Source: Cellulomonas sp. C5510 (GTDB lineage: Bacteria; Actinomycetota; Actinomycetes; Actinomycetales; Cellulomonadaceae). Taken from it: 64,000 nt of DNA. Numbering within the stretch: the first letter of the stretch is position 1; each line of letters opens with the position of its first letter. The notes below the pieces were generated by a model. That model saw only the letters and a list, made by a program, of their open reading frames with translations, was not told the DNA's origin and ran no database searches. Location: contig NZ_CP081862.1 of the NCBI RefSeq assembly GCF_019797765.1, positions 2,542,001-2,606,000 on the forward strand. Reading direction: 5' to 3'. Below, piece after piece: positions 29,890-39,025 of this stretch. The position numbers were made by a program, and so were the translations under genes.

Positions 29890-30744
29890 TCAGGCTGCGA
29901 CGGGCTGGAGCGCCTCGAGCAGCAGGTACACGACGGGCGCCGCGAGCAGCATGGAGTCGATGCGGTCGAGGACGCCGCCGTGCCCCGGCAGCAGCGTCCC
30001 CATGTCCTTGAGCTCGAGGTCCCGCTTGATCATCGACTCGCCCAGGTCCCCGAGCGTGGCCACGGCGACCGTCGCCAGGCCCAGGAGCGCGCCCACGGCC
30101 GGATCGCCGTCGAACATCAGGTGCACGCCCAGCACGCCGACGACGCACGCCAGCACCACCGAGCCGAGCAGGCCCTCCCAGGTCTTCTTCGGGCTCACCG
30201 ACGGCGCCAGCGGGTGCCGCCCGATCAGGACGCCGACGACGTACCCGCCGGTGTCGTTCGCGACGCACAGCAGGATGAACAGCGCGACCCGCAGGGGCCC
30301 GTCGTCCGCCGCGAGCATCAGCACGACGAAACCCGCCATGAGCGGCAGGTACGCCGCCGCGAACACGCCGGCTGTCGCGTCACGCACGGCCGCGGCGCCG
30401 CTGCCGTCCAGCACCCGCCAGACCACCAGCCCGCCGACGGTCAGCACGAACGCGACGAAGAGCGCCTCCATGCCCGCGACGTACGCCGACACGAGCACAC
30501 CGACGTCACCGACCAGCAGCGGGAGCACCGGGATGTGCACGCCCCGCCGCGCGAACGCCTGCGCCAGCTCCCACAGCCCCGCCCCGACGGCGAGGACCGC
30601 GACGACGCCGAACACCTCCTTGCGGAGGAACAGCGACGCCGCGACGGCGACCAGCAGACCGAGGCCGACGGCGATGGCGACGGGCAGGTCCCGCCCGGCA
30701 CGCGAGGTGCCGGGGGCGGGGGCGACGGCGGGTGGAGCGGACAT
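29890..30744 (-). CDS. cdsA: Phosphatidate cytidylyltransferase
   Basis: A 284-residue integral membrane enzyme that makes CDP-diacylglycerol from phosphatidate and CTP. About eight hydrophobic segments are visible. The CDS signature is near the C-terminus: [12 protein letters not shown], then [18 protein letters not shown] and [16 protein letters not shown] 30744 overlaps the frr stop by one base (TGATG); the open frame upstream belongs to the frr shadow. Confidence 0.95.
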   Translation of the reverse strand: MSAPPAVAPAPGTSRAGRDLPVAIAVGLGLLVAVAASLFLRKEVFGVVAVLAVGAGLWELAQAFARRGVHIPVLPLLVGDVGVLVSAYVAGMEALFVAFVLTVGGLVVWRVLDGSGAAAVRDATAGVFAAAYLPLMAGFVVLMLAADDGPLRVALFILLCVANDTGGYVVGVLIGRHPLAPSVSPKKTWEGLLGSVVLACVVGVLGVHLMFDGDPAVGALLGLATVAVATLGDLGESMIKRDLELKDMGTLLPGHGGVLDRIDSMLLAAPVVYLLLEALQPVAA

Positions 30745-31301
30745 CAGACCTCGAGCAGCTCCGACTCCTTGGAGGACAGGAGCTGGTCGACCAGGTCGAC
30801 GTGCCGCCTCGTGACGGCCTCCAGCTCCTTCTCGGCGCGGACCACCTCGTCCTCGCCGGCCTCGCCGTCCTTCACCAGGCGGTCGAGCTCGTCCTTCGCG
30901 CGGCGGCGCACGTTGCGCACCGACACGCGGGCGTCCTCCGCCTTCGCCTTCGCGAGCTTCACGAACTCCTTGCGGCGCTCCTGCGTGAGCGCCGGCAGGG
31001 TCACCCGGATGACGTTGCCGTCGTTCGTCGGGTTGACGCCCAGGTCCGAGTCGCGCAGCGCCTTCTCGATCCCCTGCATCGACGACTTGTCGAACGGGGA
31101 GATGAGGATGGTGCGGGCCTCGGTCACGTTGAACGACGCCAGCTGCTGCAGCGGCGTCGGGCTGCCGTAGTAGTCGACGGTGATCTTGTTGAACATCGCC
31201 GCGTTCGCGCGCCCCGTGCGGATCGCGGCGAAGTCCTCCTTCGCGACCTCGACGGCCTTGTCCATCTTCTCCTCGGCCTCGAGGAGGATCTCGTCGATCA
31301 C
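30744..31301 (-). CDS. frr: Ribosome recycling factor
   Basis: Exactly 185 residues, the usual RRF length. The three-helix-bundle signature is clear ([48 protein letters not shown] in two parts). It splits post-termination ribosomes together with EF-G. GTG 31301 has AAGGAG five bases upstream. It follows pyrH in the standard rpsB-tsf-pyrH-frr order. Confidence 0.97.
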   Translation of the reverse strand: MIDEILLEAEEKMDKAVEVAKEDFAAIRTGRANAAMFNKITVDYYGSPTPLQQLASFNVTEARTILISPFDKSSMQGIEKALRDSDLGVNPTNDGNVIRVTLPALTQERRKEFVKLAKAKAEDARVSVRNVRRRAKDELDRLVKDGEAGEDEVVRAEKELEAVTRRHVDLVDQLLSSKESELLEV

Positions 31302-31387
31302 GGTTGCTCCTTCGGTTCAGGTCCTGCTGGCGGTGCGGGCGTGCGGGCGGCGTCCCGGGCTGCGGCCGGGTGGTCGCGCCGGCGCGG

Positions 31388-32110
31388 TCAGTCCTCGGTG
31401 ACCAGGGTCCCGATCTTCTCACCCCGGAGCACGCGGGTGACGTTCCCCGGCGTCTCCAGCCCGAAGACGCGCATGCGCACGCCGTTGTCGCGGCACATCG
31501 ACAGGGCGGTGGAGTCCATGACCCCGAGCTCCTGGACGATCGCCTCGGTGTAGGTCAGGTGGTCCAGGCGGACCGCGTCCGGGTCCGTGCGCGGGTCGGC
31601 CGAGTACACGCCGTCGACCCCGTTCTTGCCCATGAGCACCTCGTCGCAGTGCGTCTCGAGAGCCCGCTGCACGGAGACGGTGTCGGTGGAGAAGTACGGC
31701 ATGCCGGCGCCGGCGCCGAAGATCACGACGCGCCCCTTCTCGAGGTGCCGGATGGCGCGCAGCGGGATGTACGGCTCGGCGACCTGGCCCATCGTGATGG
31801 CGGTCTGCACGCGCGTGTCGACGCCGGCCTGCTCCAAGAAGTCCTGCAGCGCCAGGCAGTTCATGACCGTGCCCAGCATGCCCATGTAGTCGGCGCGCGC
31901 CCGGTCCAGGCCGTTCTGGGCCAGCTCGGCGCCGCGGAAGAAGTTGCCGCCGCCGACGACGATCGCGACCTGGACGCCCTCGCGGACGGCCTCGGCGATC
32001 TCGGCCGCGATGCGGCGGACGACGCCGGCGTGCAGGCCGACGGACCCACCGCCGAAGGCCTCCCCCGACAGCTTGAGCAGGACCCGTCGGGCGTCGGTCT
32101 CGTTGGTCAC
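31388..32110 (-). CDS. pyrH: UMP kinase
   Basis: A 240-residue hexameric bacterial UMP kinase. [11 protein letters not shown] begins the amino-acid-kinase fold; [10 protein letters not shown], the acidic [27 protein letters not shown] and [20 protein letters not shown] (ATP site) follow. It phosphorylates UMP to UDP for RNA and cell-wall precursor synthesis. GTG start with GGAGG upstream. A strong terminator precedes it after tsf. Confidence 0.96.
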   Translation of the reverse strand: MTNETDARRVLLKLSGEAFGGGSVGLHAGVVRRIAAEIAEAVREGVQVAIVVGGGNFFRGAELAQNGLDRARADYMGMLGTVMNCLALQDFLEQAGVDTRVQTAITMGQVAEPYIPLRAIRHLEKGRVVIFGAGAGMPYFSTDTVSVQRALETHCDEVLMGKNGVDGVYSADPRTDPDAVRLDHLTYTEAIVQELGVMDSTALSMCRDNGVRMRVFGLETPGNVTRVLRGEKIGTLVTED

Positions 32111-32166
32111 GGGGAACCTCCAGTGTCTTCGACCGCGGTCGACGGGTGCGTCGGGTGGTGCTCGCG

Positions 32167-32202
32167 CCGGTGGCCCCGGCCCTGCCGGGCCGGGGCCACC
32201 GG
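32167..32202 (-). terminator. Hairpin terminator after tsf
   Basis: Perfect 16-bp stem (32167-32182 and 32187-32202) with a TGCC loop, 11 bp after the tsf stop. It separates rpsB-tsf from pyrH-frr-cdsA. Confidence 0.8.
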
Positions 32203-32213
32203 GTGGTGCGTCG

Positions 32214-33059
32214 TCAGGCGCCGACGCGGAACCGCACGAAGCCGGTCACCGTGCCGCCGACCTCGGCGAGCACCTGGGCGACGGACTTCTTCGCGTCCTT
32301 CGCGAACGCCTGGTCCAGCAGGACGACGTCCTTGAAGTAGCCGTTCAGGCGGCCCTCGACGATCTTCGGCAGCGCGGCCTCGGGCTTGCCCTCGTTGCGG
32401 GCGGTCTCCTCGGCGATGCGGCGCTCGTTCTCGACCGTCTCGGCCGGGACCTCGTCGCGGGTCAGGTACGACGGCGAGAACGCGGCGATGTGCGTCGCGA
32501 TGTCGCGCGCCACCTCGGCGCCCTTGGCGTCGGTCGCGACGAGCACGCCGACCTGCGGGGGGAGGTCCTTGTTCACCTTGTGCAGGTAGACCGTGACCTT
32601 CTCGCCGGCGACGCGGGCGACGCGGCGCACCACGACCTTCTCGCCGAGCACGGCGGCCGTCTCGTCGACGACCTCCTGCAGCGCCTTGCCCTCGGCGTCC
32701 GCCGCGAGCAGGGCGTCCGCGTCGCGCGCACCGGAGGCGACGGCGGTCGCGAGGACCTTCTCCGCCAGGGTGATGAACGTGGCGTTCTTCGCGACGAAGT
32801 CCGTCTCGGAGTTCACCTCGACGATCACGCCGACCTCGTCCTCGCCGTCACCGGCGGTGACGACCTGGGCGGCCACCAGGCCGTCGGAGGCCGAGCGGCC
32901 CTCGCGCTTGCTGACGCCCTTGAGGCCCTTGACGCGGATGATCTCGAGCGCCTTGTCGGCGTCGCCCTCCGCCTCCTCCAGGGCCTTCTTGACGTCCATC
33001 ATGCCCGCGCCGGTCTTCTCGCGGAGCGCCTTGATGTCGGCCATCGAGTAGTTGGCCAT
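32214..33059 (-). CDS. tsf: Elongation factor Ts
   Basis: A 281-residue EF-Ts, the guanine-nucleotide exchange factor for EF-Tu. The N-terminal UBA-like motif [19 protein letters not shown] and the following [13 protein letters not shown] are canonical, as is [10 protein letters not shown]. Length is typical for actinobacteria. The ATG is preceded by AAGGACGGGAA. Co-transcribed with rpsB (45 bp gap). Confidence 0.97.
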   Translation of the reverse strand: MANYSMADIKALREKTGAGMMDVKKALEEAEGDADKALEIIRVKGLKGVSKREGRSASDGLVAAQVVTAGDGEDEVGVIVEVNSETDFVAKNATFITLAEKVLATAVASGARDADALLAADAEGKALQEVVDETAAVLGEKVVVRRVARVAGEKVTVYLHKVNKDLPPQVGVLVATDAKGAEVARDIATHIAAFSPSYLTRDEVPAETVENERRIAEETARNEGKPEAALPKIVEGRLNGYFKDVVLLDQAFAKDAKKSVAQVLAEVGGTVTGFVRFRVGA

Positions 33060-33104
33060 GAGTTTCCCGTCCTTCTCGTCAGTACGTGTCGTCGGGCAGC
33101 CGGG

Positions 33105-34061
33105 TCACTCGGACTCGGCAGCGCCCTCGGACTCGGCAGCGGCGGTCTCGGTCGCGGCGGCCTCGGCGGCGGCCTCGACGGCCGGAGCGGCGTCCTGGCC
33201 CGGCGTGGCAGCGCCCTCGGCGGCACCGGCCTCGCCCGCGGGGGCCTCGTCGGCGGTCGCCTGCGTGGCGGCCAGCGACTCCTCGGCACCGGCCAGGAGC
33301 TCGCGCTCCCACTCGGCCAGCGGCTCGGCGTCGGCCGGGGCGGCCTCGGCGCCGCCGCCCTGACGGGCGGAGTGGCGCTGCAGCGTGCCCTCGGCGGCGG
33401 CGTCCGCGATCACGCGGGTGAGCAGCTGCACGGCGCGGATGGCGTCGTCGTTGCCCGGGATCGGGTAGTCGACGACGTCCGGGTCGCAGTTGGTGTCGAG
33501 GATCGCGACGATCGGGATGCCCAGCTTGCGGGCCTCGTCGACGGCCAGGTGCTCCTTGTTGGTGTCGACGATCCACACGGCGGACGGGGTCCGGGCCATG
33601 TCGCGGATGCCGCCCAGCGTCTTCGCGAGCTTGTCCTTCTCGCGACGCATGATGAGCAGCTCCTTCTTCGTGTACGCGCTGCCCGCGACGTCGTCGAAGT
33701 CGATGAGCTCGAGCTCCTTGAGGCGCTGCAGGCGCTTGTTCACCGTCTGGAAGTTGGTGAGCATGCCACCGAGCCAGCGCTGGTTCACGTACGGCATGCC
33801 GACGCGGGCGGCCTGCTCCGCGACCGGCTCCTGCGCCTGCTTCTTCGTGCCGACGAACAGGATGGTGCCGCCGTGCGCGACGGTCTCCTTGACGAAGTCG
33901 TACGCGCGGTCGATGTAGGACAGCGACTGCTGCAGGTCGACGATGTAGATGCCGTTGCGCTCGGTGAAGATGAAGCGCTTCATCTTGGGGTTCCAGCGGC
34001 GGGTCTGGTGCCCGAAGTGGACACCGCTCTCGAGCAGCTGGCGCATGGTCACGACGGCCAT
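33105..34061 (-). CDS. rpsB: 30S ribosomal protein S2
   Basis: A 318-residue S2. The signature starts [28 protein letters not shown], read as [20 protein letters not shown], with later TNFQTVNKR and [19 protein letters not shown]. Compared with E. coli S2 (241 residues) there is an Ala/Glu-rich C-terminal tail of about 70 residues, as in other actinobacteria. ATG 34061 with GAAGGA upstream is the start; the longer open frame is leader sequence. Confidence 0.97.
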   Translation of the reverse strand: MAVVTMRQLLESGVHFGHQTRRWNPKMKRFIFTERNGIYIVDLQQSLSYIDRAYDFVKETVAHGGTILFVGTKKQAQEPVAEQAARVGMPYVNQRWLGGMLTNFQTVNKRLQRLKELELIDFDDVAGSAYTKKELLIMRREKDKLAKTLGGIRDMARTPSAVWIVDTNKEHLAVDEARKLGIPIVAILDTNCDPDVVDYPIPGNDDAIRAVQLLTRVIADAAAEGTLQRHSARQGGGAEAAPADAEPLAEWERELLAGAEESLAATQATADEAPAGEAGAAEGAATPGQDAAPAVEAAAEAAATETAAAESEGAAESE

Positions 34062-34325
34062 GACAGGTCCTTCCGACGCGCCCACGTCGGGGGCGCGCAC
34101 ACTGATCGCGGGCCAGCCGCGTGGCCGACCCGCTCGTCCGGTTGTCGACGCCTCCCGGGCGGGCGGCGTCCCTGGCGCCACGCCCACGCCGACGCCGGGA
34201 CGAACCCGGACCGCTGCCGGCGTCGGCCCGCCGCACCCACCCGGGACCGTCGGACGGTCCGGGTGCGAGCGCCGGTGGTGACGCGCGATGTCGACCGGCA
34301 CGCACCGGTCGCAGGAGGCAGTCTA
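34062..34325 (-). promoter_or_regulatory. Long structured leader of rpsB
   Basis: From a TAGACT hexamer (34320-34325) to the rpsB start is about 260 nt with no gene. It holds several stems: CGACCGG/CCGGTCG (34292-34311), ACCCGGGACCGTC pairing with GACGGTCCGGGT (about 34238-34264), GGCCA/TGGCC near 34110, and CGCGCCC/GGGCGCG (34077-34097) just before the ribosome-binding site. This may be an autoregulatory r-protein leader; no known motif was recognised. Confidence 0.4.
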
Positions 34326-34509
34326 CCGGACGGGGGCGAGCCACCGGGACAGTCCGCGGCACGGCCGAGGTGCGCCCGTCGTGACGCGGTGGGACGGCCC
34401 GGCCGGCACCGGGGCACCGGCTCCTCCCCAGCACCGCGGCACGCGGCGCGTCCCCAGGTGAGCGGTCTCGACCGCGACGACGGCCCCGCGCGCACGGCAC
34501 CGTCTCGGC
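34326..34509. other. Intergenic region upstream of rpsB and the M23 gene
   Basis: Divergent promoter region of rpsB (minus) and the M23 peptidase gene (plus). Very GC-rich; I could not identify a -35 for TAGACT or a promoter for the M23 gene. Confidence 0.4.
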
Positions 34510-35084
34510 ATGCCGATGCGACTCCCGCCCCCCGGGCCACCCGCCGCCCTGCTCGCGCTGCTCGTGGCCGCCGCCACGCTCGCGACGACCGCGGTCGCCT
34601 CCCTGACGCCGGCTCCCGGCGAGCCGCCCCGCGGTCCGGGCGGGTGGTCGCCCCCCGTCGACCCGTTCGTCGTCCTCGAGGCGTTCGACGGCCCACCGCA
34701 ACCGTGGGCCGCGGGACACCGGGGGGTCGACCTCCGGGCACCCGCCGGGACGCCGGTGCGCGCCCCGCGGGCGGGGACGGTCACGCACGCAGGGCTCGTC
34801 GTCGACCGGCCGGTGGTGACCGTCCGCCACGACGACGGCCTGCGCAGCTCGGTCGAGCCGGTCGCACCCGCGGTCGCGGCAGGGGCGCGCGTCGCCGCCG
34901 GCGAGGTGCTCGGGACCGTCGTCGACGGCGTCCGCTCGCACTGCGCCCCCGCGAGCTGCCTGCACTGGGGAGTCCGGGACGGTGAGACCTACCTGGACCC
35001 GCAGGCCCTGCTCACGGGCGGTCCTGTCGTCCTGCTCGCCGCTGCCCCCCGGCCGCCCGGGTCAGCCGCGGTCGGCCTCCGTGA
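34510..35084 (+). CDS. M23 family peptidoglycan peptidase, apparent frameshift near its 3' end
   Basis: A secreted LytM-type peptidase. A signal peptide ([17 protein letters not shown]) is followed by the M23 domain with zinc ligands in GHRGVDL (H70, D74) and the C-terminal LHWGV motif near residue 156. The domain is complete by about residue 175 ([12 protein letters not shown]). After that the reading frame has no stop and runs 1 kb antisense over the whiG gene to 36084, giving shadow-like sequence. One extra base in the C6 run at 35045-35050 would give a stop at 35082-35084, the end given here. The position before rpsB is conserved in actinobacteria. Confidence 0.75.
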
Positions 35085-36087
35085 GGCGGGCACGGAGACG
35101 CAGCATCGCCGCGGTGTGCATCTGCGAGATGCGCGACTCGGTCACGCCGAGCACCCGCCCGATCTCCGCGAGCGTCATGCCCTCGTAGTAGTACAGGACG
35201 AGGACGAGCTTCTCCCGCTCGCCGAGCTGGTCGATCGCGCGGGCCAGCAGGAACCTCGTCTCCTGCGCCTCGAACGAGCTCTCAGGGTCCGGCGTGCTGT
35301 CGTCACCGAGCGTGTCCAGCAGCGACAGCCGGTCACCCCGCTCCTCACCGGCACCCAGCAGCTCGTCGAGCGCCGCGACGTTCACCGTCGAGAGCTGCGT
35401 GAACAGGGCCCGCAGGTCCCGGATGTCCATGCCGAGACGAGCCGCGACCTCGCCCTCGGTGGGCACGCGGTGCAGCTCGCTCTCCAGCTCCGCGTAGGCG
35501 CGGTCGACAGCGCGGGCCTTCGTCCGGACCGACCGCGGGATCCAGTCCATGGCCCGCAGCTCGTCGATGATCGCGCCGCGGATCCGCGCGCCGGCGTACG
35601 TCTCGAACTTCACCGACCGGCCCGGCTCGTACTTCTCGATGGCGTCGATGAGCCCGAACATCCCGTAGGACACGAGGTCCGCGTGCTCGACCATCGCCGG
35701 CAGCCGCATCCCGACGCGCCCCGCCACGGCGGTCACGAGCGGCGCGTAGTGCAGGATGAGCCGCTCCCGCACGAGCCGGTCGCCGCCCGCCTTGAACAGG
35801 AGCCAGTCCTCCGCCACCGGGTCGACCGCCGGGGCGTCGAGGTCCTCGGGCGCAGCCGGGTCGTCCACCGCGGCGAGGCGCACCACGGCGACGTCGAGAT
35901 CGGCGTCCAGGACGTCCGTGCTCCCGAGCACGTCGACCGCGTCCACGTCGGCGGGGGCGAGCACGAGCTCGCTCTCCACGCCGAGGCACTCCTCCAGCGC
36001 GTGCTGACGCGGGATGACGCCCAGCGGCGCCCAGGCGGCGCGGTCGGGCACCGCCACGGGGGCGGTGACCTCAGCAGGGACTGACAT
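35062..36087 (-). CDS. whiG: Sigma-28 type RNA polymerase sigma factor (WhiG/FliA family)
   Basis: About 341 residues. Region 2 starts near residue 94 ([20 protein letters not shown]), with [49 protein letters not shown] in regions 2-3 (key piece [12 protein letters not shown] is diagnostic of the FliA/WhiG branch), and region 4 ends in [22 protein letters not shown]. The synteny dprA-xerC-whiG-M23-rpsB matches Streptomyces whiG. The first 93 residues are an acidic, Val/Ala/Asp-rich extension not seen in typical members. ATG 36087 has GGAG six bases upstream; ATG 36111 overlaps the xerC stop (ATGA) as an alternative. Confidence 0.9.
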   Translation of the reverse strand: MSVPAEVTAPVAVPDRAAWAPLGVIPRQHALEECLGVESELVLAPADVDAVDVLGSTDVLDADLDVAVVRLAAVDDPAAPEDLDAPAVDPVAEDWLLFKAGGDRLVRERLILHYAPLVTAVAGRVGMRLPAMVEHADLVSYGMFGLIDAIEKYEPGRSVKFETYAGARIRGAIIDELRAMDWIPRSVRTKARAVDRAYAELESELHRVPTEGEVAARLGMDIRDLRALFTQLSTVNVAALDELLGAGEERGDRLSLLDTLGDDSTPDPESSFEAQETRFLLARAIDQLGEREKLVLVLYYYEGMTLAEIGRVLGVTESRISQMHTAAMLRLRARLTEADRG

Positions 36088-36107
36088 GCCTGTCTCCATC
36101 TCGGACG

Positions 36108-37097
36108 TCATGCGCGGGGGTGAGCCTGCTCGTACGACGCGCGGAGGCGGTCCGCGGTCACGTGGGTGTAGCGCTGCGTGGTCGCGAGGCTGGCGTGACC
36201 CAGCACCTCCTGGACGCTCCGGAGATCCGAACCGCCCTCCAGGAGGTGCGTCGCGACGGAGTGCCGGAGCGCGTGCGGGGCCACGTCGTCGACCTCCGCG
36301 AGTCGGGACACCGTGTGCACGGCCTGCCTGAGCTGTCGCTGGTCCGCCCGACCCCCGCGGCGTCCGAGCAGCAGCGCCGCGCCCGAGCCGTCGGTGGCGA
36401 GCGCCGGGCGACCCCGCGCGAGCCACGCCTCGGTGGCCTCGACCGCGGGCTCGCCGACAGGGACGACCCGCTGGCGGTCCCCCTTGCCGGTCACCCGCAG
36501 CGTCCGGGCCCCGAGGTCGAGGTCGTCGACGTCCGCTCGGCACAGCTCGCCCACCCGGGCGCCGGTCGCGTACATCAGCTCGAGCGCCGCCCAGTCCCGC
36601 AGGTGCACCGGGTCGCCGTCGTCCGCCCGCAGGCGCGCCGTGTCGAGCAGCGCCGCCGCGGCCCCCTGGTCCAGGACCGTCGGCAGGTGCGCCGCGGGGC
36701 GCGCGCTCGCCAGCCGCAGCGCGGGATCCGCGTCCACACGCCCGGTCCGCGCGGCCCACGCGAAGAACGTGCGCGCCGCTGCTCCTCGCCGTGCCAGCGT
36801 CGCGCGGCTGCGCCGGCTCGCGGCCATCGAGGCGAGCCAGCCACGGAGCACCGCGATGTCGACACCCGTCAGGCTGTCGGCGCCGTGCCGGCGGGCGTAT
36901 CCGTCGAGGTCGGTCAGGTCGCCCAGGTACGCCCGCACCGTGTTCTCGGACAGACCACGCTGCGCCCGCAGATGCAGGGCGAATGCGTCGGCCACGGAGT
37001 CCTCGCTCCGCACCTCCACCACCCCGGCCCCCGTCTGCACGGGACTACGGTCGCCTGTCACACCTCCGGGCGACAAGCGGTCTGTGGTGCGATTCAC
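36108..37097 (-). CDS. xerC: Tyrosine recombinase XerC
   Basis: Up to 329 residues. The N-terminal SAM-like DNA-binding domain ([23 protein letters not shown] in two parts) precedes the catalytic domain with Arg in [11 protein letters not shown], Lys in VTGKGDRQR, HxxR in [13 protein letters not shown], the second His in [14 protein letters not shown], and the nucleophile Tyr in TTQRYTH. It resolves chromosome dimers at dif with XerD. Core position between dprA and whiG argues against a mobile element. The start is uncertain; GTG 37097 and several GTGs up to residue 27 are possible. Confidence 0.92.
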   Translation of the reverse strand: MNRTTDRLSPGGVTGDRSPVQTGAGVVEVRSEDSVADAFALHLRAQRGLSENTVRAYLGDLTDLDGYARRHGADSLTGVDIAVLRGWLASMAASRRSRATLARRGAAARTFFAWAARTGRVDADPALRLASARPAAHLPTVLDQGAAAALLDTARLRADDGDPVHLRDWAALELMYATGARVGELCRADVDDLDLGARTLRVTGKGDRQRVVPVGEPAVEATEAWLARGRPALATDGSGAALLLGRRGGRADQRQLRQAVHTVSRLAEVDDVAPHALRHSVATHLLEGGSDLRSVQEVLGHASLATTQRYTHVTADRLRASYEQAHPRA

Positions 37098-37336
37098 CCA
37101 CCCTTGTACGAATCACGGGCAAATGTCCGATTCTTCTTGTCGATCACCCCTCTGCCGCCGGGTCCGCTGCACGCGTGCGGTTCACCCGCTGATCCCCCTG
37201 ACGGCCGAAGGCGACCACATCCACCACCCGTCGGGATGAAGCGCTTTCCACCCGGCGTGCGGGCGGCCCCGACCTCTCGCCGCCGCAGCCGCAGCCGCAG
37301 GCCGCGTCCACGGTGCCGACGTCGGTGACGCCCTGG

Positions 37337-39025
37337 TCACGCGGGCGCGGCCGGCCCGCCGAGCTCTCCTCCCGGACCGGCCGCGCGTCGCCGTGCTGCG
37401 GGCGCACGCCGCCAGCCCCCGGACGCCCGCTCGACGAGCCCGCGCAGCTCCAGCAGGCCGAGGGCCGACTGCACCTCCCTCACCGACAGACCCGAGCGGC
37501 GCGCGAGGTCCGGGATCTCGGTCCCTGTGCGCGGGACGGCGTCGAGCACCCGCGACTCCACGCTGTCCGCCCGGTCGACCGCGGGCGAGACGCCCGGGCC
37601 TCTCGCCGTCCCGGTCCGCGCATCGGCAGCCCGTCCGGGGCTGCGACCGGCCGACGGCTCCGCGGGGCGAGGTCCGGCCGACGACGGCACGATCAGCTCC
37701 AGCACGTCGTCGACACCTGTGACGCAGATCGCGGACCCGTCGCGCAGGAGCCGGTGGCAGCCGGCGGACGCCATGGACGTCACCGGGCCCGGGACGGCGC
37801 CCACGGGGCGCAGCAGCTCGGCAGCGCGGGCTGCCGTGCTGAGGGCACCGGAGCGCCACGCGGCTTCCACGACCACGGTGGCGCGGGTCCCGGCCGCGAT
37901 GAGGCGGTTGCGCTGCAGGAAGCGCGAGCGCGTCGGTGCGCTGCCCGGCGGGCTCTCCGCGACCAGCGCTCCGCCGCGCGACGCGAGCACCTCCAGGACG
38001 TCGAGGTTGCCGGCTGGCGATGGCCTGTCGACACCACCGGCGAGGAGCGCGACGGTGGTACCGCCCGCCGCCAGGACGGCACGGTGCGCGGCGACGTCGA
38101 CCCCGAAGGCGCCCCCGGACACCACCGTGATCCCGTGCGCGGCGAGCCCTCCCGCGAGGTCGGAGGCGACCCGGCGCCCGTAGACGGTGGCAGCACGCGC
38201 GCCGACGACGGCGACCGACGAGGTGAGGAGCCCTGCCAGGTCGCCGGGTCCTCGGACCCACAGCGCCAGTGGCGCCGCGGGCCCGAGGTCGTCGAGTCCT
38301 CCGGGCCACCCGGGATCGCCCGGGACCACGACCACCGCGCCGACAGCCTCTGCCGCGTGGAGCGCCCGCGCCGGGTCGAGGTCCTCGAACCGGGGCGCCC
38401 ACCGCTCCAGGGCGCGGCCGACGACGCGGACCCACTGCTCGTCGGACCGGTCGGGCACGGCGCCCGCGGGCTGGGCCGCTCCGGGGCCGGTCGGAGCCTC
38501 CGAGCCGACCATCCCGATCGCGCCGACCTCGCCGGCCGCGCCTACCCGACCGCCAGGACCGTCCGAACCGACCCGACCTCCCGAACCGGGACGACCGGCC
38601 GCGCCGTCACGCGCGGTCTCCGACCGGTCCCCCGGACCCGCACCACCCCCGCGGGGCGTCGTCGGGCCGCCACCACCGGCAGGGCCCGCCGACGAGCCGG
38701 AGCCGGGCGGAGGTGCGTCCCGGACGAGCTGCCGCAGCCGGCGCACGGCGTCCACGGGTGACCCCCGGACTGCTCGGGCGGCCCATGCGAGAGCCGTCCG
38801 CGCGCCCACGGCGCGCACGACCGCGCCGGCCGTCGCGTCGCCGGGTTCGGCCACGATGCTCCACGCGACGCGTGCGAGCAGCTCCTCCTCGCACGGGGCC
38901 GGCAGACGTCCGGGTGCACGCCCGGACGCGGTCGCGCCACGGGCCGTGCCGTCCCCCAGACCTGCGCCCACCCGCCCGCCGCCGCGCCGGGCGGCGACAG
39001 CACGCGCGGTGTCGCCGCCGGTCAC
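37337..39025 (-). CDS. dprA: DNA-processing protein DprA
   Basis: A 562-residue DprA/Smf, which loads RecA on incoming single-stranded DNA. The N-terminal helical part ends near residue 103; a low-complexity Gly/Pro/Ser linker spans about 104-192; the Rossmann DprA domain follows (VAVVGARAATVYGRRVASDLA, VVSGGAFGVDVAAHRAVL, LLAGGVDRPSPAGN, RFLQRNRLIAAGTRATVVVEA in part) and a C-terminal winged helix (SLSVREVQSALGLLELRGLVER in part). The usual length is 370-420. GTG 39025 overlaps the comM stop (GTGA). Confidence 0.93.
   Translation of the reverse strand: MTGGDTARAVAARRGGGRVGAGLGDGTARGATASGRAPGRLPAPCEEELLARVAWSIVAEPGDATAGAVVRAVGARTALAWAARAVRGSPVDAVRRLRQLVRDAPPPGSGSSAGPAGGGGPTTPRGGGAGPGDRSETARDGAAGRPGSGGRVGSDGPGGRVGAAGEVGAIGMVGSEAPTGPGAAQPAGAVPDRSDEQWVRVVGRALERWAPRFEDLDPARALHAAEAVGAVVVVPGDPGWPGGLDDLGPAAPLALWVRGPGDLAGLLTSSVAVVGARAATVYGRRVASDLAGGLAAHGITVVSGGAFGVDVAAHRAVLAAGGTTVALLAGGVDRPSPAGNLDVLEVLASRGGALVAESPPGSAPTRSRFLQRNRLIAAGTRATVVVEAAWRSGALSTAARAAELLRPVGAVPGPVTSMASAGCHRLLRDGSAICVTGVDDVLELIVPSSAGPRPAEPSAGRSPGRAADARTGTARGPGVSPAVDRADSVESRVLDAVPRTGTEIPDLARRSGLSVREVQSALGLLELRGLVERASGGWRRAPAARRRAAGPGGELGGPAAPA

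Noticed and set aside
36108..37097. Tyrosine recombinase as an integrase of a mobile element
   Set aside because: It is XerC in its conserved place between dprA and whiG; no attachment-site repeats, tRNA gene or phage genes are near.
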